A DNA stretch of 64,000 nucleotides from Castellaniella sp049650445 (lineage in GTDB: Bacteria > Pseudomonadota > Gammaproteobacteria > Burkholderiales > Burkholderiaceae_B), in NCBI RefSeq assembly GCF_049650445.1, contig NZ_JBASAD010000022.1, forward strand, positions 1-64,000. Direction: 5' to 3'. A program made the translations under genes and the position numbers. This document shows, piece by piece, positions 26,626 through 35,889 of this stretch. The notes under the pieces were generated by a model. That model searched no databases. It was not told the DNA's origin and saw only the letters and a program-made list of their open reading frames with translations. Numbering within the stretch: the stretch's first letter is position 1; every line of letters begins with the position of its first letter.

Positions 26626-27027
26626 ATGCGTCGAATCAATCACATGCCGCTACGCGTCGCGCTGCTGGCCGCCGGCCTGGGCTACGCAGCCTTGTTCACC
26701 TCCGGAGCGCAAGCAGCCGGACCGCAAGCCCAATCCCAGTACCAGAAAGACGTGGCGCGCTGCCACAACACCCCGGGCATCGACGTACAGGCCTGCCTGA
26801 AAGAAGCAGGCGCCGCAGCCCAGGCGACTCGCCAGGACACGCTGACCCAGCCGTCCGCCCAGGTCGAAGCGCGCAACCGCGACGAACGCTGCGACAGCCT
26901 GCCCGCCGACCAGCGCAAGGACTGCATGGCCCTGATGGGCGACACCGACGCGCGCACGCAAGGCTCGGTCCAGTCCGGCGGTGTGCTGCGCGAAACCACG
27001 ATCACGATCCCCGCGCCCGGTTCCTGA
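26626..27027 (+). CDS. Small exported cysteine-containing protein, unknown function
   Basis: The 133-residue protein begins with a clear signal peptide (MRRINHMPLRVALLAAGLGYAALFTSGAQA, cleavage after AQA). The mature part is hydrophilic with four cysteines (RCHN, QACLK, ERCDSLP, KDCMAL), spaced as two possible disulfides. AAGGAG lies nine bases before the ATG. Similar small periplasmic proteins occur in Alcaligenaceae but I do not recognise a function. It is monocistronic and convergent with kup. Confidence 0.75.
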   Translation: MRRINHMPLRVALLAAGLGYAALFTSGAQAAGPQAQSQYQKDVARCHNTPGIDVQACLKEAGAAAQATRQDTLTQPSAQVEARNRDERCDSLPADQRKDCMALMGDTDARTQGSVQSGGVLRETTITIPAPGS

Positions 27028-27043
27028 TTTGAGCGCACCCCGG

Positions 27044-28942
27044 TCAGAGTTCCATCTGCATGCCCATTTCCACCACGCGATTGGGCGGAATCTTGTAGAA
27101 CCGGGTGCTGCGGCTGGCATTGCGCGCCATGAAGGCGAACAGATGCCGCCGCCAGCTCTGGTGCCACGGCAAGCGGCGTACCACGATCACGGTCTGGCGC
27201 GACAGGAAATATGAAGTCAGCATGGGCTCCAGGTTCAGATCCTGGACCTCCAGGCCGATCTGCTCCACGACCTGGGGCACGTTGGGTTCCTGCTTGAACC
27301 CCCAGCGTGCCACGGCCTGCCAGGCGCTGCGGCTGACCCGTTCGATCCGCAGCCGTTCGCCAAAAGGCACGTACGGCACGTCAGCGACCTCGATCGTCAG
27401 GAACAGCGCCTGCTCGTGCAGCACTTTGTTGTGTTTCAAATTGTGCAACAGCGCGGGCGGCACCGTCCCCACGATCATGCTCATGAAGACCGCCGTGCCC
27501 GGTACGCGGGTCGGCGGGTAGGCCTCCAAAGACTCCATGAAGCCGACCAGCGGCTGTTGATCGCCGGCAAGCGTATCGTGGATCTGCTGGCGCCCCTGCT
27601 TCCAGGTCACCATCAAGGTCAGCAGAACGATCCCCACCACCAGCGGCAGCCAGCCGCCTTCGTGCAGCTTGAGCGTATTGGACGAAAACAGCAGCACGTC
27701 GATCACCAGAAACAGAGTGATCAGGGCCAGCCAGGCCAGGCGCCGCACGCCATGCGTATTCTGCGGCAGCACGGCAAACGCCAGCAGCGAGGTCATCAGC
27801 ATCGTGCCCGTGACGGCAAAGCCGTAGGCATGCGCCAGACGGTCGGAGGAACCAAAGGACAGCGTCAGGACCAGGACGGCCGCCAGCAGCAGCCAGTTCA
27901 CGCGCGGCAGATAGATCTGCCCTTCTTCGCGTGCCGAGGTGTGCTGGATCACCATCCGCGGCCAGTAGCCCAGTTGCACCGCCTGCCGCGTCATGGAAAA
28001 CGCGCCGGAAATCACCGATTGCGAGGCGATGACCGTAGCCAGCGTGGCCAGCGCCACCAGTGGAATCAGGCCCCAGTCGGGCGCCAGCAGAAAGAAGGGG
28101 TTGCGGATGGCCTCGGGGTCGCTGAGCAACAGCGCCCCCTGCCCGAAATAGCACAGAACGAGTGCCGGCAGTACCAGGGAGAACCAGGCGCGGCGGATGA
28201 TCGAACCGCCGAAGTGCCCCATGTCGGCGTACAACGCCTCGGCGCCGGTCAGCGCCAGGACCAGCGCGCCCAGCGCCAGAAAGGTTTCCCAGGGGGCGTC
28301 GCCGATGAAGCGGAAGGCCCAGACCGGGTTGACGGCCCGCAGGACCTCGGGCTGGCCAATGATCCGCCAGGCGCCCAGCCCGCCCAGCACCAGGAACCAG
28401 CACAGCATCACCGGCCCGAAGAGCTTGCCCACAGTACCGGTGCCGCGCGACTGAAACATGAACAGAGCCACCAGCACGACCACCGAGATCGGCACGACCC
28501 AGGCGTCCAGCCGGTGCGACACGATGCCGATGCCCTCGACGGCCGACAGCACGGAGATCGCCGGAGTGATCATGCTGTCGCCGTAGAACAGGCTGGCGCC
28601 GATCAGCCCCAGCACGGCCAGGCGCCAGCGCTTCGGGCCGGAGCGTCCGCGCAGGGCCAGTTCCATCAGGGCCAGCGTGCCCCCTTCGCCCCGGTTGTCG
28701 GCGCGCAGGATGCAAGTCACGTATTTCAGCGACACCACCAGGATCAGCATCCAGAACAGGATCGACAGCATCCCCAGGATATGCTCGACGTCGGGCCGGC
28801 CCGTACCCGACAAGGCGACCTTCATGGTGTACAGCGGGCTGGTGCCGATGTCGCCATAGACCACGCCCAGGGCGCCGATCATCAGGGCCGCCTGCGGACT
28901 ATGGGGCGTCGTTTCTTTCTGCATGTTCATAGGATGTGTCAT
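27044..28942 (-). CDS. kup: Kup-family potassium uptake transporter
   Basis: The 632-residue K+/H+ symporter has the Kup start ALMIGALGVVYGDIGTSPLYTMKVAL, about 12 membrane helices, and a C-terminal cytoplasmic domain beginning around residue 450. Other landmarks include FYGDSMITPAISVLSAVEGI and ALTGAEALYADMGHFG. The ATG at 28942 overlaps the stop of the preceding kinase gene by four bases, so the transporter is translationally coupled to a two-component system. Confidence 0.93.
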   Translation of the reverse strand: MTHPMNMQKETTPHSPQAALMIGALGVVYGDIGTSPLYTMKVALSGTGRPDVEHILGMLSILFWMLILVVSLKYVTCILRADNRGEGGTLALMELALRGRSGPKRWRLAVLGLIGASLFYGDSMITPAISVLSAVEGIGIVSHRLDAWVVPISVVVLVALFMFQSRGTGTVGKLFGPVMLCWFLVLGGLGAWRIIGQPEVLRAVNPVWAFRFIGDAPWETFLALGALVLALTGAEALYADMGHFGGSIIRRAWFSLVLPALVLCYFGQGALLLSDPEAIRNPFFLLAPDWGLIPLVALATLATVIASQSVISGAFSMTRQAVQLGYWPRMVIQHTSAREEGQIYLPRVNWLLLAAVLVLTLSFGSSDRLAHAYGFAVTGTMLMTSLLAFAVLPQNTHGVRRLAWLALITLFLVIDVLLFSSNTLKLHEGGWLPLVVGIVLLTLMVTWKQGRQQIHDTLAGDQQPLVGFMESLEAYPPTRVPGTAVFMSMIVGTVPPALLHNLKHNKVLHEQALFLTIEVADVPYVPFGERLRIERVSRSAWQAVARWGFKQEPNVPQVVEQIGLEVQDLNLEPMLTSYFLSRQTVIVVRRLPWHQSWRRHLFAFMARNASRSTRFYKIPPNRVVEMGMQMEL

Positions 28943-30063
28943 TCGGCCCGCGTGAGGCAGGCGCCCCGCCGGGGGCCGGGAAAAACGAGCGTGACCCGGG
29001 TACCGGGAAACGCGGGCCGGCTGGCGATCTTCCACCAGGCGCCGTGGGCGCGCGCGATTTCGCGCACGATCGCCAACCCCAGACCAGAGCCGCCCTGGAC
29101 CGCATCGGCTGCACGGTAAAAAGCCTCGAAGACACGGTCCAGATCCTCGGCCTGGATGCCTGCGCCGTCGTCCTCGACCGAAAACGAGGGCGGATTGGCC
29201 ATGACGCGCAGCACGATGCCGCGCGCGCCCCGTCCATAGCGCAGGGCGTTGTCGATCAGATTGCCCAGCAATTCCCCCAGCAGCACCGGATCGCCGTCCA
29301 CCCAGACCACCGCGTCAGGCGCCACCAGTTGCAGATCGAGCGACTGGTCGCGCGTACGCGACAGCCACTCCCCGCCCGCCTGACGCATCCATTCGCACAG
29401 ATCCAGGCGCACGAAACTGTCCTGTGGCCGGGCCGCGTGTTCGGCGCGCGCCAGGATCAGCAGTTGCTGGCCCATGCGGATCATATGATCGGTCACGGAC
29501 TTGATGCGCCCGGCGCGTACGCGGATATCCTCGGACAGGTCCTGACCGAGCATGAGTTCGGACTCGACTTTCAGGCCGGCCAGGGGGGTGCGCAACTGGT
29601 GGGCGGCATGGCCGATGAAGCGGCGCTGGGCCTGGACCGAATCGTCCAGGCGTACGAGCAGGTCATTGAAATGCAGGAGCAGAGGCGCGATCTCGCTCGG
29701 CAGGCCGGCGGTGTCGAGCGGCTGCAGATCCTCGATGGAGCGCTGGCGAATGTCGTCGGCCAGCCGGTTGATGGAGGCCAATTCGACGCGGATACCGGAA
29801 ATCAGCACCCAGACGAACAGTACCACCAGCAAGCCCTGGGTCAGCATCATGGTCCAGAACAGATCGCGCAGCAGCCAGGGTTGGGGACGGATCACCCCCG
29901 TCATGAACCAGGTGGCCAGCAGGTCGATCGCCGCCAGAATGAAAAAGGCCGGCAGCAACCGGCGCACCAGGCGGCGAGCCAGCGAATCCCGGGGGATCAG
30001 ACGCTCGACCAGACCCCGCACCCTGCGGCCGACGCGCGGGCCGGCGATGGATTCAGGGGGCAC
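28939..30063 (-). CDS. Sensor histidine kinase of an OmpR-type two-component system
   Basis: A 374-residue kinase with two membrane helices flanking a very short periplasmic loop, a HAMP-like linker, the H-box FIGHAAHQLRTPLAGLK, N-box LLGNLIDNALRYG and G-boxes VEDDGAGIQ and GGSGLGLAIV. This TctE/QseC-like layout with a minimal sensor suggests detection within the membrane or by a partner. A GTG start at 30063 overlaps the regulator stop by eleven bases; a longer in-frame extension merely reads through the regulator gene. It is coupled to kup downstream. Confidence 0.88.
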   Translation of the reverse strand: MPPESIAGPRVGRRVRGLVERLIPRDSLARRLVRRLLPAFFILAAIDLLATWFMTGVIRPQPWLLRDLFWTMMLTQGLLVVLFVWVLISGIRVELASINRLADDIRQRSIEDLQPLDTAGLPSEIAPLLLHFNDLLVRLDDSVQAQRRFIGHAAHQLRTPLAGLKVESELMLGQDLSEDIRVRAGRIKSVTDHMIRMGQQLLILARAEHAARPQDSFVRLDLCEWMRQAGGEWLSRTRDQSLDLQLVAPDAVVWVDGDPVLLGELLGNLIDNALRYGRGARGIVLRVMANPPSFSVEDDGAGIQAEDLDRVFEAFYRAADAVQGGSGLGLAIVREIARAHGAWWKIASRPAFPGTRVTLVFPGPRRGACLTRAE

Positions 30064-30727
30064 GGTCGACGTCGAGCAGGTAACCGAAACCGCGCACCGT
30101 CTGGATACTGGTCCCAGTGCCGTCGAGCCGCTTGCGCAGGCGGTAGACATAGACTTCGACCGCGTTTTCGCTGAAATCGGCATCCCAGGCCGACAGGGAA
30201 TTGACGATCTGCTGCTTGGTCACCACCCGGCCGGGACGCGCCATCAGCATTTCCAGCACGGACAGTTCGCGGACCGACAGCGCCAGACGTTTGCCATCCA
30301 CCCGGATCTGGCGCCCCACGGTGTCGAAAGACAGAGGACCGCATTCCAGGATGGTCTGGGCCTGGCCCGTGTGCCGGCGGGCCAAAGCCCGCACCCGCGC
30401 GGCCAGCTCGGGCAATTCAAAGGGTTTGGTGACGTAATCGTCGGCGCCGGCATCCAGACCGGCCACGCGGTCGTCCAGACCATCGCGCGCCGTGAGGATC
30501 AGCACCGGCACCTGGGAACCGCCGTCGCGTACGCGGCGCAGGACTTCCAGGCCGCTCAGACCGGGCAGGTTCAGATCTAGCAGCAGCAGATCGTAGATCT
30601 GCCCGGCGAGCGCGCCTTCGACACGATCGCCAGACAGCAGCCAGTCGACGGCATAGCCCTGCCCACCCAGGAACTCCTGCAGGGCGTGACCGAGGGTGGC
30701 GTCGTCTTCGATGACCAGGACTCTCAT
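30053..30727 (-). CDS. OmpR-family response regulator
   Basis: A 224-residue regulator with a receiver domain (acidic pocket EDD, phosphoacceptor in LLLLDLNLPG, LTARD, DDYVTKPF) and a winged-helix DNA-binding domain (ELSVLEMLMARPGRVVTKQQIV, VYVYRLRKRLDG, VRGFGYLL). It resembles QseB/TctD regulators. First gene of the regulator-kinase-kup unit. Confidence 0.93.
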   Translation of the reverse strand: MRVLVIEDDATLGHALQEFLGGQGYAVDWLLSGDRVEGALAGQIYDLLLLDLNLPGLSGLEVLRRVRDGGSQVPVLILTARDGLDDRVAGLDAGADDYVTKPFELPELAARVRALARRHTGQAQTILECGPLSFDTVGRQIRVDGKRLALSVRELSVLEMLMARPGRVVTKQQIVNSLSAWDADFSENAVEVYVYRLRKRLDGTGTSIQTVRGFGYLLDVDRAP

Positions 30728-30813
30728 GACGCTGATTCTAGCCCGAAGCGTTCACGCCGCGTCATCGTTGGAGGGTCGCGTTACATTGCTGACGATTGCT
30801 TGAACGCGCCCGA

Positions 30814-31335
30814 TCAACCGCCGTGCGCGGCGGCCGGAGCCGGCGATGCGGCCGGCCCCCCGGTGGCCGCCGGAGCGGCGCCTTCCGGCGCCGAGCCTGT
30901 CTGCGGCCCACCCCGGACCGGCTGGCCCGGCGTGGTGACGAAGCCCAGGCGCTTCATGCCTGCCTGGCGGGCCGCCCCCATGATTTGCGCCAGCAGCCCA
31001 TAGCGGGTCTCCACGTCGGCGCGAATGCGGACTTCGGGCTGGGGATCAACCCCGGCCTCGGCGGCGAAGCGGGCGGCCAGTTCATCCTCGGCGATCGGCT
31101 GCTCGTTCCAGAACAGCGCGCCGGACGGGTCGATGGCCAGATCGATCACTACCGGCTTCTGCTCCACCGGCTGGGCCGTGACCTGGGGCACGTTGATGCG
31201 GATCGAGTGGCTGAGCAGGGGCGCCGTGATGATGAAGATCACCAACAGCACCAGCATCACGTCGATCAGCGGCACCATATTGATCTCGGACATGGTGCTG
31301 CCGGGCCCCTTGGAATCGAAACTGCCGAATGCCAT
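30814..31335 (-). CDS. exbD: ExbD-type biopolymer transport protein
   Basis: The 173-residue protein has one N-terminal membrane helix with the essential aspartate (EINMVPLIDVMLVLLVIFIITAPLL) and a periplasmic domain with VNVP-like and VIDLAIDPSGALFWN motifs. It forms the proton-driven motor with ExbB that energises TonB. The C-terminal Ala/Pro/Gly-rich tail is longer than usual. It follows exbB by one base. Confidence 0.92.
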   Translation of the reverse strand: MAFGSFDSKGPGSTMSEINMVPLIDVMLVLLVIFIITAPLLSHSIRINVPQVTAQPVEQKPVVIDLAIDPSGALFWNEQPIAEDELAARFAAEAGVDPQPEVRIRADVETRYGLLAQIMGAARQAGMKRLGFVTTPGQPVRGGPQTGSAPEGAAPAATGGPAASPAPAAAHGG

Positions 31336-31336
31336 G

Positions 31337-32170
31337 TCAGGCTCCCCGCTGGCTGGCCAGACTGAGGGTCCGGCCGTTGCGCTCGTGGCTGCCGTCAGCC
31401 ACCGGCTGGCCGGTGGTCAGAAAGGTGAACAGGTCGTGCGCAAAAGCGTCCAGTTGCGCCAGGTAGACGCGGTTGACGCGCACGAAGGCGTTGTAGGCCA
31501 GCACGGCGGGGATGGCGACTGCCAGGCCCAGGCCGGTCATGATCAGGGCCTCGCCCACGGGACCGGCGATGCGGTTGATGGTGACGCCATCGGTCATGCT
31601 GATGCTCAGCAGAGCGTGATACACCCCCCACACCGTGCCGAACAACCCCACGAAGGGCGCGGTCGAACCCACGGAGGCCAGCACCGTCAGGCCGTTTTCC
31701 AGACGCGCCGTTTCCTCGTCAATGACCTTGCGGATGATGCGCGTCACGAAGGCCGCCGTGGAACCGCTTTCCTCCAGTTTGAGCGCGCCGTACTTGGCGT
31801 GGTGCTTGCGGGCATGGATGGCGTGGCTGGCCAGGTGGGCGAAGGGTTCTTCCGCCCCGTGCGTGGAAATCTCGTTTTCCACCTGCTCCAGCGAACTGGC
31901 GGCCCAGAATTCCGCCAGGAATTCGCGCGAGCGGCGGCGGATGCGCAGATGCGTCAGCCCCTTGGCCAGGATCAGATACCAGCTTGCCAAGGACATCAGC
32001 ATCAGGAAGGCGAACAGGGACTTGCCCACCGCGTCGCTCTGGCCGATGAAATGCAGCACCCCCTGGCCGCCGGTTCCCACGGCGTCCGAGTTCAGCGCCA
32101 CCTGGGCGGCATCAGGCCCCACGGCCTGGGCCAGCGTCAGCGCCGCACTCCCGATCAGATCAAGCATCAT
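31337..32170 (-). CDS. exbB: ExbB-type biopolymer transport protein (MotA/TolQ/ExbB family)
   Basis: The 277-residue protein has three membrane helices and the MotA/TolQ/ExbB core (ASVGSTAPFVGLFGTVWGVYHALLSIS, GPVGEALIMTGLGLAVAIPAVLAYNAF). It forms the pentameric stator around ExbD. It lies in a tonB-exbB-exbD unit. Confidence 0.92.
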   Translation of the reverse strand: MMLDLIGSAALTLAQAVGPDAAQVALNSDAVGTGGQGVLHFIGQSDAVGKSLFAFLMLMSLASWYLILAKGLTHLRIRRRSREFLAEFWAASSLEQVENEISTHGAEEPFAHLASHAIHARKHHAKYGALKLEESGSTAAFVTRIIRKVIDEETARLENGLTVLASVGSTAPFVGLFGTVWGVYHALLSISMTDGVTINRIAGPVGEALIMTGLGLAVAIPAVLAYNAFVRVNRVYLAQLDAFAHDLFTFLTTGQPVADGSHERNGRTLSLASQRGA

Positions 32171-32179
32171 GTTCCTGTC

Positions 32180-32995
32180 CTATAAGACGAAATCGAAAGG
32201 AATGTCCACCATCGCCTTGTAGGCGATCCCGTTTTCCGTATACGGACGGAATCGCGCCTGACGCATGGCCTCCACGGCCGACTCATCCAGGCGCGCATGC
32301 CCGGATGACGTACGGACCGACACATGGGCCACCTGGCCCAACGGGGAAATCAGCACGCGCAACACGACCCGGCCCTGCTCGCCCCGGCGCTGCGAAACGC
32401 GGGGATACACCGGGCTGGGTCGCTTGCCCAGATAGTCCACCTGACCCACCGTGCGGGGCCGGTCAGGGTCCACCGCCGCCGGCTCGCCGCGCGCCTCGGA
32501 CGCCTGCCGGGCACCACCCGCCGTGGCGGCCTGCGCAGCGCTGATCTGCGGCGCGGGCGGGGCCGGCCGGGGTTTGGGCGCGGGCTGAGGCTTTGGCTTG
32601 GGCGGCGGCTTCGGTTTCGGCTGCGGTTTGGGAGCAGGTTCCGGCGGCGGCTCGGTGATGGACTCGGGTTCGGGCGTTTCGACGACCGGTTCGGGTTCGG
32701 GTTCGGGCTCCGGTTCCGGTTCGACCACGGGTTCCGGCTCGACGACAGGTTCTTCGGGCACAGGCTCCGGCGGCGTTTCCACCGGCGGCGCAGGCGCGGC
32801 TGCAGCCACCGGCTCGGGCTCGATCGCCGGCCCCAGTTCCACGAACTGCACGTCCAGCGCCTCGGGCCGCCCCTGGGCGACCTCGACCACCGGCGCCGAC
32901 AGCACCATGGCCAGCACGGCCACGTGCAGGCCCAGGGCCACGCAGGCGGCGACGATCTTCAGCGGTGTAAAACGGGAGGAGAAACCGGATGACAT
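32180..32995 (-). CDS. tonB: TonB energy-transducing protein
   Basis: A 271-residue TonB with an N-terminal membrane anchor, a long Glu-Pro then Lys-Pro repeat region that spans the periplasm, and the C-terminal TonB domain (KRPSPVYPRVSQRRGEQGRVVLRVLISPLG...SSGHARLDESAVEAMRQARFRPYTENG). It transmits proton-motive force to siderophore and haem receptors. I chose the start at 32995 (MSSGFSS) because an in-frame ATG at 33037 lies in the Fur-like operator. Confidence 0.92.
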   Translation of the reverse strand: MSSGFSSRFTPLKIVAACVALGLHVAVLAMVLSAPVVEVAQGRPEALDVQFVELGPAIEPEPVAAAAPAPPVETPPEPVPEEPVVEPEPVVEPEPEPEPEPEPVVETPEPESITEPPPEPAPKPQPKPKPPPKPKPQPAPKPRPAPPAPQISAAQAATAGGARQASEARGEPAAVDPDRPRTVGQVDYLGKRPSPVYPRVSQRRGEQGRVVLRVLISPLGQVAHVSVRTSSGHARLDESAVEAMRQARFRPYTENGIAYKAMVDIPFDFVL

Positions 32996-33030
32996 GAACC
33001 AGCGGACGACGTCAAGAAGAGCGTGCGATC

Positions 33031-33057
33031 TTATCATGAATGATAACGGTTCTCAAT
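33031..33057. promoter_or_regulatory. Fur-box-like operator between tonB and the NCS2 permease
   Basis: TTATCATGAATGATAA is a perfect inverted repeat (TTATCAT/ATGATAA) overlapping AATGATAACGGTTCTCAAT, which resembles the Fur consensus GATAATGATAATCATTATC. It is placed about 40 bases before the chosen tonB start, where a repressor of iron-uptake genes would act. Confidence 0.65.
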
Positions 33058-33104
33058 AATTCCGGTGATAAACTCTGCGAAATTTTATCCGGAATCCACG
33101 TGCC

Positions 33105-34874
33105 ATGGCCCGTTCGTCCCGTCTGCAACTCCCTCCCCTCCCCCGCTTCAAGCGGCCACCCGAGTTGCTGTACTCAGCGGACGAACGACCACCGATGCCC
33201 ACACTGGCCGGCCTGGCGCTGCAACACGTTGCCACCGCACTGGCGCTGATCGCCTATGTGCTGGCGGCAGCCCGGATCGGCCAACTGGACGCCGCAACCA
33301 CGCAGGCCATGGTCACGGCCAGCATCCTGGGCATGGCGGTCTCGACCTTCCTGCAGTCCTGGGGTGGACGGCTGGGTTCAGGCATGCTGGTGATCCACAT
33401 GCCCGACCCGCTGCTGGTCGTCCTGTCCGGCATGCTGGCGGCCCAGTACGGCCTGGGCGGCCTGGTACTGATCGGGCTGGTCAACGGCCTGGTGGCACTG
33501 GGGACGGGATCGCTCGTCCCGTATCTGCGCACCATCCTGCCTCCCACCGTCGCCGGCATCATCGTCTGCGTGGCCGGCCTGTCGCTCGTCGAACCCGCGC
33601 TGCGGCACGTCACAGGGCTGGGGGAAAACGGCCTGGACACCGCCGACATCCTGATCGGCGCCGCCACCCTGGGGACGATCATCGGCCTGTCGATCTGGGG
33701 CAACCAGCGCGCCAAGCTGTCCGCCCTCCTGGGCGGCCTGCTGGCCGGCCTGATCGTCTCGGCCCTGACGGGCAAGCTGCACGGCTGGGATGCGCTCGCC
33801 AGCGCTCCCCTGTTCGGCCTGCCGCACCCGCCGATGCCCGTGTTCAACATCGATGCCGGCATCCTGCTGGCCGTCGCCGTACTGTCGCTCATGACCCAGC
33901 TCGACGTCTTCGGCTGCGTGGTGCTGCTGCACAAGATGAACGAGTCCGACTGGCGCCGTCCCAGCATGCGCATGATCAGCGGCGGCATGCGCGCCTGCGG
34001 CCTGGGCAACATCGTGGGCGCCTTTCTGGGCGCCCTGCCCAACGCGGCCTCGTCAGCCAACATCGCCCTGGCGCACATCAGCCGCTCCACCTCCCGCTGG
34101 ATCGGACTGCTGACCGCCGCGCTGCTGGCGCTGATCGCCTTCCTGCCTCAGGCGTCCCTGGCCCTGACCCTGATCCCCACCGCCGTCATCGGCGCCATCG
34201 AAATCTATGCCGCCGCCTACCTGATCGTTTCCGGCATCGAACTGATCGCCTCGCGTGCCCTGGACTCACGCGGCATCTTCATGATCGGCCTGTCCTTCGT
34301 GCTGGGCATGGGGGTGATCCTGATGCCCGAACTCGCGACGCACGCGCCCGAGTCCCTGCGCTTCGTGGTCGGCAACGGCATCATCATTGCCGGCGTGAGC
34401 GCCATCGCGCTGAACTCGTTGTTCCGCCTGGGTACCTCGCGCCAGACCGAGCAGACCTTCGAGAGCGTCGATGGCGCAGCCGCGCCCATTCAGCAGGTGG
34501 TCGACTTCGTCGAAACCCAGGGGGGCGCCTGGAGCGCCCGGCGCGACGTGGTCCGGCGCGCCGCCCAGGCCGCCCTGGAAGCCGCCGAGGCCATCCAGAG
34601 CGGCGGTGGACGGCGACTGCGCGGCATCCGGGGCAGCTTCGACGAATACAACCTGGACATCGAACTGCTGCACGACGGCCCCGAACTGGAACTGGGCGCC
34701 CATGCGGGTCACGCCCCGGCCGACCTGCTCGATATCGACGACACCGCCTTCCAGCACGCGCTGGATCAGACCCTGTCAGGGCTGTCAGGCGTCATGCTGC
34801 GCAGCCTGGCCGACCGCCTGCAATCAGGCCAGCGCGACGGACTGACTTATCTGCGGCTGCATTTCGACCACTAA
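33105..34874 (+). CDS. NCS2-family purine/pyrimidine permease with an extra cytoplasmic C-terminal domain
   Basis: The 589-residue protein starts with an NCS2 transporter of about 12-14 helices, with the family pattern LQHVATALALIAYVL, PPTVAGIIVCVAGLSL and GMRACGLGNIVGAFLGALPNAASSANIALAHIS. After about residue 440 comes a soluble domain of roughly 150 residues (VDFVETQGGAWSARRDVVRRAAQAALEAAEAI ... GSFDEYNLDIELLHDG ... LTYLRLHFDH) that looks like a GHKL/anti-sigma-type ATP-binding fold without obvious catalytic boxes. The substrate is probably a nucleobase or urate. The added domain may regulate transport. Confidence 0.8.
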   Translation: MARSSRLQLPPLPRFKRPPELLYSADERPPMPTLAGLALQHVATALALIAYVLAAARIGQLDAATTQAMVTASILGMAVSTFLQSWGGRLGSGMLVIHMPDPLLVVLSGMLAAQYGLGGLVLIGLVNGLVALGTGSLVPYLRTILPPTVAGIIVCVAGLSLVEPALRHVTGLGENGLDTADILIGAATLGTIIGLSIWGNQRAKLSALLGGLLAGLIVSALTGKLHGWDALASAPLFGLPHPPMPVFNIDAGILLAVAVLSLMTQLDVFGCVVLLHKMNESDWRRPSMRMISGGMRACGLGNIVGAFLGALPNAASSANIALAHISRSTSRWIGLLTAALLALIAFLPQASLALTLIPTAVIGAIEIYAAAYLIVSGIELIASRALDSRGIFMIGLSFVLGMGVILMPELATHAPESLRFVVGNGIIIAGVSAIALNSLFRLGTSRQTEQTFESVDGAAAPIQQVVDFVETQGGAWSARRDVVRRAAQAALEAAEAIQSGGGRRLRGIRGSFDEYNLDIELLHDGPELELGAHAGHAPADLLDIDDTAFQHALDQTLSGLSGVMLRSLADRLQSGQRDGLTYLRLHFDH

Positions 34875-34902
34875 TCCGGCCGAATGCTCAGCCGGTGCGG
34901 GT

Positions 34903-35673
34903 TTATTCGTCCCGGGTCACGGTCAAGGCGGCAAACGATTGCGAGGTCGGCATCACCTCGATCGCGTTCACATTGACGTGCGGCGGCAGGGACGCCACCC
35001 AGGCGACCGTTTCCGCAATATCCTCCGGTCGCAGCGGATGAGCACCGGCATACATCGCCGCCGTCCGTTCCTGATCGCCCTTGTAGCGGACGAGGGAAAA
35101 CTCGGTCTCGCCGACCAGCCCCGGCTGCACATCCGTCACCCGCACACCCGTGCCCGCGAGGTCCGCACGCAGATTGCGGCTGAACTGCGCCACGAAGGCC
35201 TTGGTGGCGCCATAGACGTTGCCACCCGGATAGGGATATTTGCCGGCCACCGAGCCGATGTTGATCACCAGCCCGCGCTTGCGGGCGACCATGCCCGGCA
35301 GGAAAGCGTGCGTCATCAGCGCCAGGCCGGTAACGTTCGTGTCGATCATGGTCCGCCAGTCCTGAAAATCGGCCTCCTGGGCCTTTTCCTTTCCCAGAGC
35401 CAGACCGGCGTTGTTGACCAGCACGTCGATGTCGCGCCAGACCTCGGGCAGTGACTGCGCCATGGCGGCGACCGCCTGCTCGTCCCGGACATCGAGCGAC
35501 ACCGGCAGCACGGCATCGCCATACTTCTGTTGCAGTTCCCGCAAAGGTTCCATCCGGCGCGCGGTGGCGATCACCCGATAGCCGTCGCGCAGGAAACGCT
35601 CGCTGATCGCGCGGCCGAAGCCTGCAGAAGCCCCGGTGACGAGGGCGATGGGTCGCTGTGTGGAATCGTTCAT
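34903..35673 (-). CDS. Short-chain dehydrogenase/reductase (YdfG-like)
   Basis: The 256-residue SDR has the NAD(P)-binding TGASAGFG motif near residue 14, NNAG, and the catalytic Ser-Tyr-Lys set (INIGSVAG...VYGATKAF). The sequence strongly resembles YdfG, an NADP-dependent 3-hydroxy acid (serine/threonine) dehydrogenase that also reduces malonic semialdehyde; family members differ in substrate. The start at 35673 gives the canonical N-terminus. It is convergent with the permease. Confidence 0.88.
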   Translation of the reverse strand: MNDSTQRPIALVTGASAGFGRAISERFLRDGYRVIATARRMEPLRELQQKYGDAVLPVSLDVRDEQAVAAMAQSLPEVWRDIDVLVNNAGLALGKEKAQEADFQDWRTMIDTNVTGLALMTHAFLPGMVARKRGLVINIGSVAGKYPYPGGNVYGATKAFVAQFSRNLRADLAGTGVRVTDVQPGLVGETEFSLVRYKGDQERTAAMYAGAHPLRPEDIAETVAWVASLPPHVNVNAIEVMPTSQSFAALTVTRDE

Positions 35674-35889
35674 AAGTCCTCTGGATGCTCCGCCTTCGCG
35701 CCGGCCGACGGACCGGCGTTCAAACCTGCGATGGTACTCCTTCGGGCGGTACCCCACCGACGGCCGGGCATGCCCGGCCCTTCCGAGGGCAACGACCCTG
35801 CTTAACTTTTACTGACAACATGAAATTCTTGTTAGCATGCGCTCTCGAATCGGCGGACTAGAACCGTATCAAACCCGAGGGGACACTCT

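Noticed and set aside
32324..33059. Gly-Ser-rich plus-strand frames opposite tonB
   Set aside because: They are the reverse complement of the Glu-Pro and Lys-Pro repeats of TonB.
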